Translations under genes and position numbers: made by a program
Assembly: GCA_902729315.2 (NCBI GenBank)
Contig: LR746277.1
Span: forward strand, 1,307,001 to 1,371,000
DNA: 64,000 bases
Direction: 5' to 3'
DNA from: Spirodela intermedia
Taxonomy: Eukaryota; Streptophyta; Magnoliopsida; Alismatales; Araceae
Notes under the pieces: generated by a model
What the model was told of the DNA's origin: nothing
The model's database searches: none
What the model saw: only the letters and a program-made list of their open reading frames with translations
Shown: positions 36,871 through 46,737 of the stretch, piece after piece
How positions within the stretch are numbered: the stretch's first letter is position 1
Layout of the letters: the number at the start of each line of letters is the position of its first letter

Positions 36871-39800
36871 TATGAGTATGTCTAATTTTTTGCTCATTTA
36901 CCAATCTCTTATAAGATGTTTATCACATACTTCTACTTAGAATTTTAATGGCCTAATTTCATTTCAACAAAATACTTGAACCTTTTTAATATTTTAATTT
37001 TGAATTCCTTAGTTAGACATTGACTCCAATAATTTTTATTTTTGTTCATTTTCAGTCACAATTATATCATCAACAAACACTACTAATACTATAACTCTAT
37101 TTGAAAATGTGTTTAATAAAAAAGTGTATGGTCTCATTGACTTTGTTTATATCTCACCATTATTATAACCTCGGTGAATTAACCAAATCAAACCTAAACT
37201 GATAGTTTTAAGTCCATATAAATATTTCTTCAATTTAAATATTGTATTGAGAGTTAAACTAGTTTTTAATGTAAATATATATTTTTTAACATCAAGCTAT
37301 TATAGATGCCAACTAAAATGAGTTACTAGTGATAAAAACATCCTAAATATATTCAATTTTTTTACAAGAACAAAAGTTTTTAATTAATCAATGTCATATG
37401 TTTGTGTGTAGCCTTTAACCACTAATCTTACCTTGTATCTCTTAATAGAGTCGTATGCATGATTCTTCATAGTATAAATCTATTTGTATTCAATAATTTT
37501 TTCTTTGTTTTTAATTTTACTAGCTCTCATGTCTTATTTTTCTCTAAATAATACATCTCTGCATTCATAACTTGGTTTTGCTTCTTGTTGGACAATGTCT
37601 TGATAATAATTTTAAGAATATTGATGTTCTTTAAATTGACAAGAAAGACTATGAGATGGTGAGAAATGATCGTAAGACAAAATGTGTGAAAGGGTTACGA
37701 AGGTTTTTTTATACATTCTCTATTTCATTTCCTAATAAGGACGGGTATATCTTCATTCAAATAGTTCTCACTACTAATATGAAACTCAATTTCAATAATA
37801 AATAAATTTGATAAGATAAAATTTTGTCCCCCATTTGGATTAAGTTTTTGAATAAGCATATCTGAATTAGATTCTTTGACATGCATAGGTTTTGTGGCAG
37901 TCATCTTTTTATGTGAATACACCTTACTAAAACTCATATTTTCTAAAAAAAATATCGTGAAACAGAATTAAAAGTGGAAGGTGAAGATGGATATTAAAAT
38001 CAGGATTTTTTAATAAGAGGATTAAAAGGCAATAATGACATTGAATTAGAAATTCAAGAGTCTTCACTCATAAATTCACTGATATAATTTTTCATTTGAA
38101 GTTAAGATCAAGTAAAGTAAGAATTATCTTCATAAAGGACACATCAATCAAAAATATAGATTTTCTTTGATGAACAATGATAACAATTATAATCATTTTG
38201 AATTTGAGAGTTTCTAATAAAATTATATGTAAAGGCTTTGTAGTCTAATTGACACATATATTGGTTGTGTACATGAAGGAATGCTAGACATCCAAAGACC
38301 TTATAATGAGTTTGATTTTTAAAGGAACTTCAAGATAAAATAATAAAAACATCTCTATTTAACTTTTCAATATAAGACTTTAGAAAGTTGATGATTTATC
38401 AAAATATAGTAATTATATGTAACTATCCACAAAAAGATTACATTATTTTAAAACAACAAATCTGAAACTACTACAAATAAAATGATCATTCTTCTTTTCA
38501 AAATAAAAGTGAAGTTAATAATAATCATTTCAAATCATTATGCTTCATAAATACTTGTAATAATCAAAGAATCTCATATATCACTATGAATGCAAGAAAA
38601 ATCAATAAAGCTTTCTGTATTATTTTTTGGCAAAATAACATTTTTGTCTTTAACAAATTGAAAAATGTTACAATATAGAACAAAGAGGAAAAAAATATCT
38701 AAACTGTGAGAAAATATAGGTTGCTAAATCTTTGATTGTCCAGTTAAATTTTCTCCATATTTAGTGGAAGAGATGACTAACTCACCTCCTTTGCAATATG
38801 AGATTAGATATGCACTTCAGGAAAATATGTCTTACTCCCTAGCATGTTCAATCATTTTCCCTAATCCCTTATCATAGAATACACATGAATTAGGACAAAT
38901 AAAATGTTACAATGAAAATATTTAATATGTTTAATAATAGATACTAAATTTGAGATTAATTTAAGAATATGAGGTATATTAGAAAGGGTGAGTGAGTAAG
39001 TAAAATATTTATTACATCTACATTGATGATTAGTAAACTATTAATAGCTGCAACTTTCTCATTTATAGGACATAAAGAATAGATAGAAAAAATAAGGGTT
39101 AATTGGTCATGTGTTCAATAGCTCTAAAGTGTTTATTATCTAGAAACTTATAGAAATAGATGAAAGATTAATACGCAAGGCACTAAGTACAACAACAAAT
39201 GAAAACTTTGCTAGTTGAGTGAGAGACAATACTATTAGAGATAATTTAACCTTATTAATTTCTTCAACAATGTGTGGGGTGGGTCTTATAGTGAGTTTGA
39301 TGACTTATAGTGGCTACATGAGTTTGTTCAATTGACATAAAGGTGTGACCATTATTCTTAGGTTGAGTTCCATGATGTGGAGGCCAATCATTAAATTTAT
39401 AACATCTTTCATGAATATGACATACTTTTTATACTAAATATATGATAAATTGTCCCTTAATCATTCTTAGTATTTTCAAATTTTATTTATTTTTTCAAAG
39501 CTTGACTCTAAAGTAGCAAACATAATGTCATCATGAATTCTTCATCAAACTTCTTTAACTCTCCTCCCTTAATCATAGATATTACTTCATTGAAATGTGA
39601 TACAGTTAATTAGTGAATAACTTGAGTTAATAATTGATCAAATTCTAAATTGAGTATCACTAAGTACTCATATTAGTTCTCTCCATCACATCTTTATATC
39701 TAGCTCCTGCCATATAATCTATTTAAATAAATATTTTGGTATTGATCAAATTCTATTTTAAGGTCATCAATTCATTTGTATATTTGCCACCATTGTTTCC

Positions 39801-40601
39801 CATGTCTTAAAGATATCATTTTCAACATCAAGTCATATAATTATGCTAAATCTCTAACCATGGAGGAAGTTTAATGAAGATTGTCTTGTGTATCTTCATT
39901 GTGAAGGCATATATAACCATGTTCTTCTAATTTTAGGGGTCATCATTATCCACTCCTATGCATACTTAAAAGTTGGTAAATGATTAGTGGATAATGATGC
40001 ATACTCATCATTATCCACTTCTAATTTTAGAGTATACCTAATCCCACACTCAAAAGTTGAGATTATTGATTTGCATACTCAAATTTGGTAAATGACTCAA
40101 TAGTCCTTTTCTTCGTTGTATCACTATCACTTGTTTTGGACCATCTAAAATAGTTTTAGCCATCCAAGTGATATCCTTACGATATCTTTTCAGTATACTA
40201 GATTTTGATTTACTCCTGAGGTATAGTAATTTCCTAAGGATGAGTTGACTTCAGACACCCTCAAAATAGAATGATAAATTAGATGATGTAGAAGTACAAA
40301 AAAAATCTAAAGATAAATTCTAATATTAATTTTGAAAAAAAAAATCTAAAGATAAGCAGATAGTTGATGTCAAATCACAAACTCACTTGTAGAAAATATA
40401 AAGCTGGTCTACTGTCAAAAAAAATGACAAACACTATATGGTGTGTTATCTAAAGTTGGTGCAAGAGGACACATGATAATAACCTATCTACAAATGAGAA
40501 ATTCATGTTTCTTGTTGCTAGTGAAGTAGATTTTGGAGATATCCAATGAAAAATAAAATCTAGCATAAAGGATTACACACATTGACTTAACTCTAATACG
40601 A

Positions 40602-40854
40602 TGTTAAATTATTTACTTGATCTCGTTTTGAATCTAGTGGCAATAGCTATTAAGAGATAGAAATATAAGGAAGAAAAATAGTTGAGTCCTTACTTTTCAT
40701 TAACACACAAATAGGGGATGGGACTGATTTTTATGCATGACACATTGTTACAACATGAACTAGATTTATCAAGTTCACATTGACTAAAATAAAATGAGCA
40801 GGACCAACCTAAGACAAAGAAAATATAGTAATAGACAAAGGAAAAAGAAATACA
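40602..40854 (-). repeat. 5' LTR of the inner copia element
   Basis: On the plus strand the stretch starts TGTTAAAT and ends ATACA at 40854, giving TG...CA termini and 253 bp. Its first 90-100 bases match 31410-31515 (for example 'cttgatctc' and 'aaggaagaaaa'), the surviving piece of the other LTR. A degraded primer-binding site (TATTAGAG on the minus strand) lies at about 40590-40601. Confidence 0.7.
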
Positions 40855-41341
40855 ATAATAAAGAACTAAAATGTATCATTTTAGACTCTTTTAATTCAAA
40901 CACTTTTTTCATCTCCAGTTGAAACTTTTCATTTCATAAGCAAATCATTATCTTCTATCATATGATTATTACATACACTATCTAAGAACCATACAACATG
41001 CTTATATGTTAATAAAGTTACATCCGTAATAAATAAATTACCATTTTTTTACAACATTTGATTGATCTTATTGTATTTTCTCAATAATATGATTCAATGT
41101 GCTTATACCTTTTACAAAAATAACATTACATTAAGTTATAACTAAGCTTTTGCTTCTTGTTATTAACACTTTATGGACTTAATGTTCAAAAGCATATATG
41201 TCATATTTTTTCACAGCCATGATCATACTGACCTCTTTTACCTTGACTTCAATTATTCTATTACTAATTAGAAGAATTTTCACACAAGTTTCTTCATATA
41301 GAAGAAAGAGCAAGCTAATGTAAGTATTCACACAGGTTTCT

Positions 41342-41353
41342 GCTCTGGTAACA
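41342..41353 (-). other. Primer-binding site of the outer copia element
   Basis: The minus strand reads TGTTACCAGAGC, two or three changes from TGGTATCAGAGC, the usual plant copia/gypsy site complementary to initiator methionine tRNA. It directly abuts the LTR end. Confidence 0.55.
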
Positions 41354-41568
41354 ATGAAAAATATTTATATTTTAGAGAAAAATAGAAGAAAGTGGAAGCT
41401 CATAGAGAGAAAGGTAAATCCAACGTAAAACCTAACACTCTGAAAGTTTATCCTAAATTATAACCCAATATAAAGGATAAAAAGAGGAGTCAATGGTTAA
41501 AGTGGGTCTTTCTTCTTCAGCTCATTATAATTCGTGAGTAGGACTTAACCTTTTGAGGTCTCACACCA
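41354..41568 (-). repeat. 5' LTR of the outer copia element
   Basis: On the minus strand the stretch begins TGGTGTGAGACC (or TGTGAGACC at 41565) and ends CA at 41354, giving about 212-215 bp. It contains a TATA-like 'tttatattgg'. A primer-binding-site match follows directly. No second copy exists, because the 3' end of the element is lost. Confidence 0.6.
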
Positions 41569-41843
41569 ACCCCCCATGCTCTTAAGTCGTAGAGGAATGA
41601 CACCGACATCACTGCCTGCCACCGAGGAGTGCATCTTCCTCAATCTTTGGCGGACAGCAGCCTACATGTGTGAGAGGGAAGGTATTTATCCCCCACTGAA
41701 AACCCTGGTTTCAAAAATAGGCACTAGGCACATGCATAATCTAGAGAGAGAAGGAGATAGAGAGAGAGAGAGAGAATTGGCATACATTGACTGGACTACA
41801 GACCGTGGAGAAACGAGACGAGGATAATGGCCTCGGCGGCGAT

Positions 41844-42551
41844 TTAATCGGGCGTCGGGGTGGACTGGTGGAGAGCGAGGTGGAGGGGACCAACGTGGGA
41901 CTTCCAGGCGGTGCCCATGCGGTGCAACGCCAGCTGCATGCCGGAGAAGCCCACCAGGAACTCCGCCGCCTGCGCCGCGTCCAGCGCCCGCCTCACGGCG
42001 AGCTCCACCGCGCCGTATCTCAGCTGCTGCGCCCTCTCCACCACCCGCACCACCTTCCCCAATTCCCCCACCACCGCAGCCGGCGCCGCCCTCTCTCCGC
42101 CGTCCTCTCCGGCGCCGGCAGGTCCGAGCAGAGAGAGCACCCACATCGAGCTGATCTCCGCCATCTCCTCGTCGAGCACCGCCTCCTCGACCTTGAACCG
42201 GCGGACGGCCACGGAGAGGAAGCGGCGGCACCGCCGGTTGAGGCCCTCTGGCGAGGCTCCGCCGCCACCGACAAGGCGGGGGACCTCGGAGAGAATGGCG
42301 GAGGGCCGCCACCCGCCGAGCCAGTACACGGCGGCGACCTCCATCGCCGGCAGCTCCTCCGGCGAGAGGATGTGGGCGACGTCCCGGGGTGCGATTGGGC
42401 GGCTGTAGTGGGCTTCCAGCTTCCCCAGATGAGCTTCCACCTGGTCCTCCAGCGCCCACCGGACCTGCAACTGCTTCTCCGCCCTTGTCGTCGCAGCCGG
42501 CGACTGCGCCGACCGCCACCGCCCGTATGCCGCCGACAGCCCACCTCCTGC
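41844..42551 (-). CDS. DOG1-domain protein, 5' end unresolved
   Basis: A continuous minus-strand frame of 235 codons ends at the TAA at 41844. It carries the DOG1 (seed dormancy) domain: an N-terminal helix with YGRWRSAQ, the signature YWLGGWRPSAIL (family 'WLxGWRPS'), a coiled middle with EEAVLDEEMAEI, and a C-terminal helix ending AAEFLVGFSGMQLALHRMG. DOG1-like proteins act in seed dormancy or ABA responses, and the same domain occurs in TGA bZIP factors; no bZIP region is present here. The frame has no ATG before the domain and is closed by a TGA at 42552-42554, next to a long CT tract on the minus strand. The start therefore lies in an upstream exon, or the 5' end has a frameshift. An ATG run at 42553-42561 is in another frame. 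Confidence 0.75.
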   Translation of the reverse strand, partial: AGGGLSAAYGRWRSAQSPAATTRAEKQLQVRWALEDQVEAHLGKLEAHYSRPIAPRDVAHILSPEELPAMEVAAVYWLGGWRPSAILSEVPRLVGGGGASPEGLNRRCRRFLSVAVRRFKVEEAVLDEEMAEISSMWVLSLLGPAGAGEDGGERAAPAAVVGELGKVVRVVERAQQLRYGAVELAVRRALDAAQAAEFLVGFSGMQLALHRMGTAWKSHVGPLHLALHQSTPTPD

Positions 42552-42569
42552 TCATCATCATCTGCTTTC

Positions 42570-42611
<42 letters not shown>

Positions 42612-43254
42612 GAAGTCTCGGGCGGGTCTGTGCCTTCGCCGGAGATGCGGCCGTGCTTGAGGAGGTTCATGCAGCGGGGACGCACCGGCCGAGCGCCACC
42701 GTCGTCGTCACCGGCCGGTGGTGGCGGTGAGGGGTCGTATTCTTCGGAGCGGCCCTCGGTGCGAGGAGGCAAGAAAGGAAGCGTGGGGAGTTCCGACTCC
42801 GCGACCGACGGCGCCGGCGACTCCAAGAAGCAGAGGGAAGGCCGGCAGCGCGGCATGGCTCCCTTCCTCTTGTCGGGCCTACGATATCAACGAGAGAGAG
42901 AGAGAGAGAGAGAGTGGAGTTCCGAGAACTTGCACCACCTTCGCTTAAATACTCTCGTTAGGGGCACCTCTGTTACAGACGGTTCTGAAATCTTGCACTG
43001 CCGATCCCCGGCGATGTACTTTCAGTAGAGAGAGAGAGAGAGAGAGGGATTGATGATACCTCAAGTCTTAAAGAGAGAAGCTCTCACAATCTACGGAAGG
43101 AAGGGGAATCATGTCGTGAACACAACAGCAAATCGCTCATTAAATAAAAACCTCTGTTCTCATCAGCCCAACCGCATATAGAGTGAGCTGTGTTCTTAAT
43201 CTGGATAAGAGAGAGAAAGCGAGGGTGGGCAGGCGCTCTCTTCTCTCTCTATCT
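42552..43254. other. Spacer between the DOG1-type gene and fibrillarin
   Basis: It contains (GA)n tracts at about 42572-42608, 42891-42914 and 43027-43047. The minus strand at 42655-42856 has an open frame rich in Pro, Ser and Asp that could be a 5' exon of the DOG1-type gene, but no splice join is convincing. The fibrillarin 3' UTR lies at the right edge. Confidence 0.4.
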
Positions 43255-46200
43255 CTAGGATGCCGGCGCCGCCTTCTGCTTCTTGGGCACGCGGTAGCCG
43301 CCTACGACGCAAGCGTGGTCCCGCTCGAAGGGCTCGAGGGTGACCTGCTCGGAAGGCTTGAACTGGTCAGCTTGCAGCTTCTTCACCTCCTGAGCGAAGA
43401 CCGCCTCCGCCGGCACTGTCGAGTCAATGCAGTTGGCCTGCCAGGAATTCAATCGAAAAGTCAACGCCTGACCTCGATCATGTATGTAGGCCTATACTTG
43501 GCGTACATGTTTCCCCTTTTATTTACCTTGATGGAAATAACGAAATGGCCGCCGTTTTTCAGGAAATAGGAGGCGTTGAGAGCCAAGATCCTGGCCTGCA
43601 CAAGCCAACAACAAGCAAAACCCAAACCCTCAACCAAAAAAAGACTTTTCTCGAGAGAATGATCACAGCCTCGGTCAACGCTTCCAATGAACGTTTTTCC
43701 GACAAATAATAAACCAAAGAACCACCGCTGCATTTTAATGTGGTCAGAATTGGCCAAAATAAACAAGAAAAACGCAGCATATTAACCCCTTCTGATCGGA
43801 ACTCTGGACAACGTTGAATAATAAATCCAGGTCAACGTTGGAGATCGAATAATAAATACAGGTCAACGTCAAATGAGAGGGAATCTTAAAAATAAACGGA
43901 TTTTTTTGGAGGCATCAGACAATAAGCGGAGTTTTGTCCACACTAAATAAATTTCGGAGTGTAGGATAAGATTGTGCATCATCTGCCATCGTAGGAAATC
44001 ATCAAATAAAAGTATGATTAATTAAATTTTGAGCGTCATCTGCTTCCTAAAGTTCTTAGGAAAATAGCATCGGCATCACGGAATAAGAAATCATTCCACA
44101 AATCGAATGCGGGGAGAATAAACGGAAAAAAATAAATTATTGCCTTGAGGAAACACCAGCTAGGGCACAATATATCTGGAACTTCCATATTGCCCAAGAT
44201 CGCTGCTTAAAACAAGTCGGAATAAAGTTTCAGAGCTTTGGAATTTACATCACCCGTATAAAAATGTCCTGGAGGGGAATCCAAGAAGTCAACAGGTGAG
44301 TGAGTGACCTTCAGTGGCATGTAGACGACAAGATCAAATGATTTCAAGGAAGAAGAGACTTTGTTGCTGATGAAGAGACGAACAAGGTAAAAATCACGAC
44401 GTGTAGGGTAAGAAATCAGAAGACTAAAAAGATGCCCAGTTGACATGTTGGAAGGTTGACTTCCAGACAAAGCAGAAAACAACGTGAATTCAGGAGAAGA
44501 TGCTAATTAGGAATGCGAGGGAAAAATTCCAGACCTCAAACACCCCAGGAAATCATTAACAAGGTAATGATCACGTTAGAGCGGAATAAAACAGGGGAGA
44601 CAATCAAGATTGTAGAACGAGCATTAGACATTAATAAAATCAAGACATCATGCGACAAGCTTGCCCACAAAAACAGCTACGTTGATATCAGAGGCAGAAA
44701 CATAAACAAGGGCATCAGAATCTTGGAGTGTCATCGCCCACAATGGTGTACTGAAGGGGAATCCAAGAAGTCATCACTTGCTCTATAACAGGAGTGACTG
44801 ATAGATGGAGGAAAAATAAAAAAAGCTAGCGGAAAAATACAGAAAAACGCATCCGAATCTTGGAGTTGCAGTCGTGAAGGGGAGGAATCCAAGAAGTCGT
44901 CACTTGCTCTACTATGGGTAAAATTTCGAAAAAAAATGAAATACACCCATGACATACAACCAATGCATCAGAATCTTGGATTTGATCACCCATGACAACG
45001 TCTTGATGGGAAATCCAAGAACTCGTCAATTGCTGGTTAGATCAGAAACCATTCGGCAATAAATGAGAGTAAAGAGGAATAAAAGACGACGATCAGGCAC
45101 AATCCAGCTTGCTTGATACACCGTACAACTCTCAAGGATCATCAAACAGAAGAGACTCGGATGAGTCTAGCCGTTAACCATCTCATGATCAGTGAAGGTA
45201 GCAATAGAACTAATGTTATCCCTCATAAGCAGCCGATTTAAATTGACGAAAAAAAAGGCAAGGCAATGAGAGTTCAAAACCGACGAAAATAACAACAATA
45301 CCGTAATTCGTTTAGTAAAAGCAGTCAAAATTGACATAAAAATAAACTCAATATCCGATGAAAACCGAAAATTTGTCGGGGAGATACAAAGATGTAGCGC
45401 TGCGATAAAGCTAAATGCGACATATTGCATCACCAAACTAGTATCAAGAAGGGAATAGTATACCTGATCTGGCTGCGCAACATCAGAGAAGATAACATCC
45501 ACCATGCTAACCAACATTCGGTACCTAGCAGGATGCCTGGCATCTTCAATGATGGGGATAACATTAGTCCGTTTCTTTGCCATGTTCACTAAGTCTCTGC
45601 CACTTCTGTGGGAAAACTCCACTGCGTAAACAACCCCAGTCTGCGAGAGACAAAGAAGAATATATATCATCGTCCCGTGGAAAGAAAATTGGAAGGTATG
45701 TTAGCTTCCCACTGGGGATTCAACAGAAACATACAGGACCAACGAGGTCGGACACGTGGGACACCGTAGTTCCGGAAGCTGCTCCAAGGTACAGCACCCG
45801 AGATCCAGGGACCTACTCACAGGAGAAACATTTGGTTAATGTCAGCAGTCAAAACTATTCAGACGCACAGCTCTCTTAACTTTGCAACAGGATGAGGCCT
45901 CAGATAATGAATTTACGATGGCGAAAGACAGAAAAGGCAACTAAAATAGCATAGGAGGACGAGACGTGAACACATACAATCCATATGTTGTCCACACCAC
46001 CCAGGATAGCTGCCGCAAGTTTCGAACGGAACGGATTCCATACCCGGTACTCCGTCTTGGTACCATCCTCATTCTGAAAGTAGCCGTAGGCGTGAATCAC
46101 AGGTCGCCATGAGATATAGAGTGAAGAGTAGAAGAGAAAACATTCATAGGAAAGAAAGATGAAGAGGATATTGTAGAAAATGAGGAGGATCTATTCACCT

Positions 46201-46570
46201 GAACCGCAATGCGCTTCTCTCCGTAGACGGACTCCCCGGTCACAAGGTTCTTCGTGCAGAGCGCGTCCTCTTTACCCTTGGCGACAAAGACACCCTCATG
46301 ACGATGGGGCTCCACCACGACCCTGCTCCCTCCCTTCATCCCCCCACGGCCGCCTCCTCTGCCCCTACCGCCGCCGCGTCCACCGCCCCGACCGCCCCCG
46401 CGTCCGCCGCCACGGCCGAATCCGCGTCCGCCACCATCGCTGCCACCCCTACCCCCGCCGCCTCCTCTTCCCCTACCTCTCCCCCCGCTGCCGAAGCTAC
46501 CTCTTCCTGAAAGGTTCATTCCCATGTCACACCAAAAAACCAATCGCAAACCGACCAAAAACAATACCAC

Positions 46571-46629
<59 letters not shown>

Positions 46630-46678
46630 CTGAAGGGAGAGAACGATGGAGATCAAGCTCACCTCTCGGAGGCCTCAT
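43255..46678 (-). CDS. FIB2: Fibrillarin, rRNA 2'-O-methyltransferase
   Basis: Seven exons on the minus strand: 46663-46678, 46199-46506, 45978-46073, 45735-45812, 45464-45640, 43527-43595, 43255-43437. All introns are GT-AG and the product is 308 aa, the usual plant length. Fibrillarin is the SAM-dependent methyltransferase of C/D-box snoRNPs in the nucleolus and methylates ribose 2'-OH in rRNA; it also methylates histone H2A glutamine. The N terminus is MRPPRGRG followed by an RGG/GAR domain (to about residue 70). Then come [26 protein letters not shown], the SAM-binding [42 protein letters not shown] and the C-terminal [12 protein letters not shown]. The 16-nt first exon is short but gives the conserved MRPPRG start. 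Intron 5 is unusually long (about 1.87 kb) and carries four C/D snoRNA-like units. Confidence 0.96.
44226..44300 (-). ncRNA. C/D-box snoRNA-like, copy D
   Basis: On the minus strand a C-box-like GTTGACT (44287-44293) is followed by the shared guide TCTTGGATTCCCCT, then a C' box GTGATGT (44247-44253), a diverged second guide AAATTCCAAAGCT and the D box CTGA (44230-44233). It lies about 400 bp downstream of the other three copies in the same intron. Confidence 0.6.
44708..44783 (-). ncRNA. C/D-box snoRNA, copy A (intact boxes), fibrillarin intron 5
   Basis: On the minus strand a C box GTGATGA (44771-44777) is followed by the guide CTTCTTGGATTCCCCTT, a D'-like CAGT, a C' box CGATGA, a second guide ACTCCAAGATT, and the D box CTGA (44715-44718). 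Short complementary ends (GCA and TGC) flank the boxes as a terminal stem. Arabidopsis FIB1 and FIB2 are known to host U60-type C/D snoRNAs in intron 5, the same intron. By memory, the first guide is complementary over 11 nt (AAGGGGAATCC) to a conserved 25S rRNA segment. This is the best-preserved of four copies. Confidence 0.8.
44846..44909 (-). ncRNA. C/D-box snoRNA-like, copy B (degraded boxes)
   Basis: This is clearly related to copy A: it has GAGCAA before the C box, CTTCTTGGATTCC in the guide region and CTCCAAGATT before the D box. However, the C box is GTGACGA and the D box is CGGA, both departing from consensus, and no C' box is obvious. It is likely a decaying duplicate. Confidence 0.6.
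44962..45035 (-). ncRNA. C/D-box snoRNA-like, copy C
   Basis: On the minus strand a C-box-like TTGACGA (45023-45029) is followed by GTTCTTGGATTTCCCATC, a C'-like TGATCA, AATCCAAGATT and a good D box CTGA (44968-44971). The C box is weak. The first guide differs from copy A, so the target may differ or function may be lost. Confidence 0.6.
46573..46625. repeat. (GA)n microsatellite in fibrillarin intron 1
   Basis: A long GA run (CT on the gene's sense strand) lies between the 16-nt first exon and exon 2. CT-rich leader introns are common in plant housekeeping genes. Confidence 0.9.
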
Positions 46679-46722
46679 CCTGCTGCGAAGGAGAGCGGCC
46701 GCTGCTGGAGCAGTCGCCCACC

Positions 46723-46737
46723 AGGGTTTAGGGTTTT
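46723..46737 (-). promoter_or_regulatory. Telo-box of the fibrillarin promoter
   Basis: The minus strand reads AAACCCTAAACCCT, a double telo-box (AAACCCTAA) about 45-60 bp upstream of the fibrillarin ATG. Telo-boxes together with site II (TGGGCY) elements mark plant ribosomal and nucleolar genes; a TGGGCT lies at about 46955-46960. This suggests co-regulation with ribosome biogenesis. Confidence 0.65.

Larger units (their letters stand above)
31410..40854 (-). mobile_element. Inner Ty1/copia retrotransposon, itself interrupted by a gypsy element
   Basis: Minus-strand order from high to low coordinates: 5' LTR (40602-40854), a primer-site remnant, gag of the UBN2 type (about 39450-39800, with LEFDQLLTQV and SFNEVISMIKG-like text), and the end of the integrase region with VFGCLAFLHVHN (about 38240-38320). 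Reverse transcriptase follows, with the YGLKQS-like and YVDDIIVT-like boxes (about 37050-37250). The reading then breaks at the gypsy insertion and resumes at 31719 with VGKLI and SYTHPNI, the copia segment after the reverse transcriptase core. A short 3' LTR remnant ends at 31410. RNase H and most of the 3' LTR are deleted. The element separates the protease and gag-pre-integrase blocks of the outer copia element, which shows it inserted there. Confidence 0.8.
29255..41568 (-). mobile_element. Outer Ty1/copia retrotransposon, 3'-truncated and split by a nested insertion
   Basis: Read on the minus strand, this element starts at 41568 with an LTR, then a primer-binding site. A decayed gag zinc knuckle (about 41090-41135) and the protease signature FLDS followed by CNNHM (about 40953-41000) come next. 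The coding order resumes at 31409 on the other side of the inner element. There is a gag-pre-integrase block with VHDIYFVP and NLCSLGQL (about 31290-31375), then reverse transcriptase with FAPVARFE (about 29690-29735), FKFDVKCTF and a YVDG catalytic box (about 29375). The series ends at about 29255 without RNase H or a 3' LTR. Most of gag is missing too. Frames are full of stops, so the element is inactive and old. Confidence 0.8.

Noticed and set aside
41686-42561. 291-codon minus frame overlapping the DOG1 region and a 413-codon plus frame
   Set aside because: Both are low-complexity Gly/Arg or His/Arg-rich shadow frames. The DOG1 signature is in a different minus frame.
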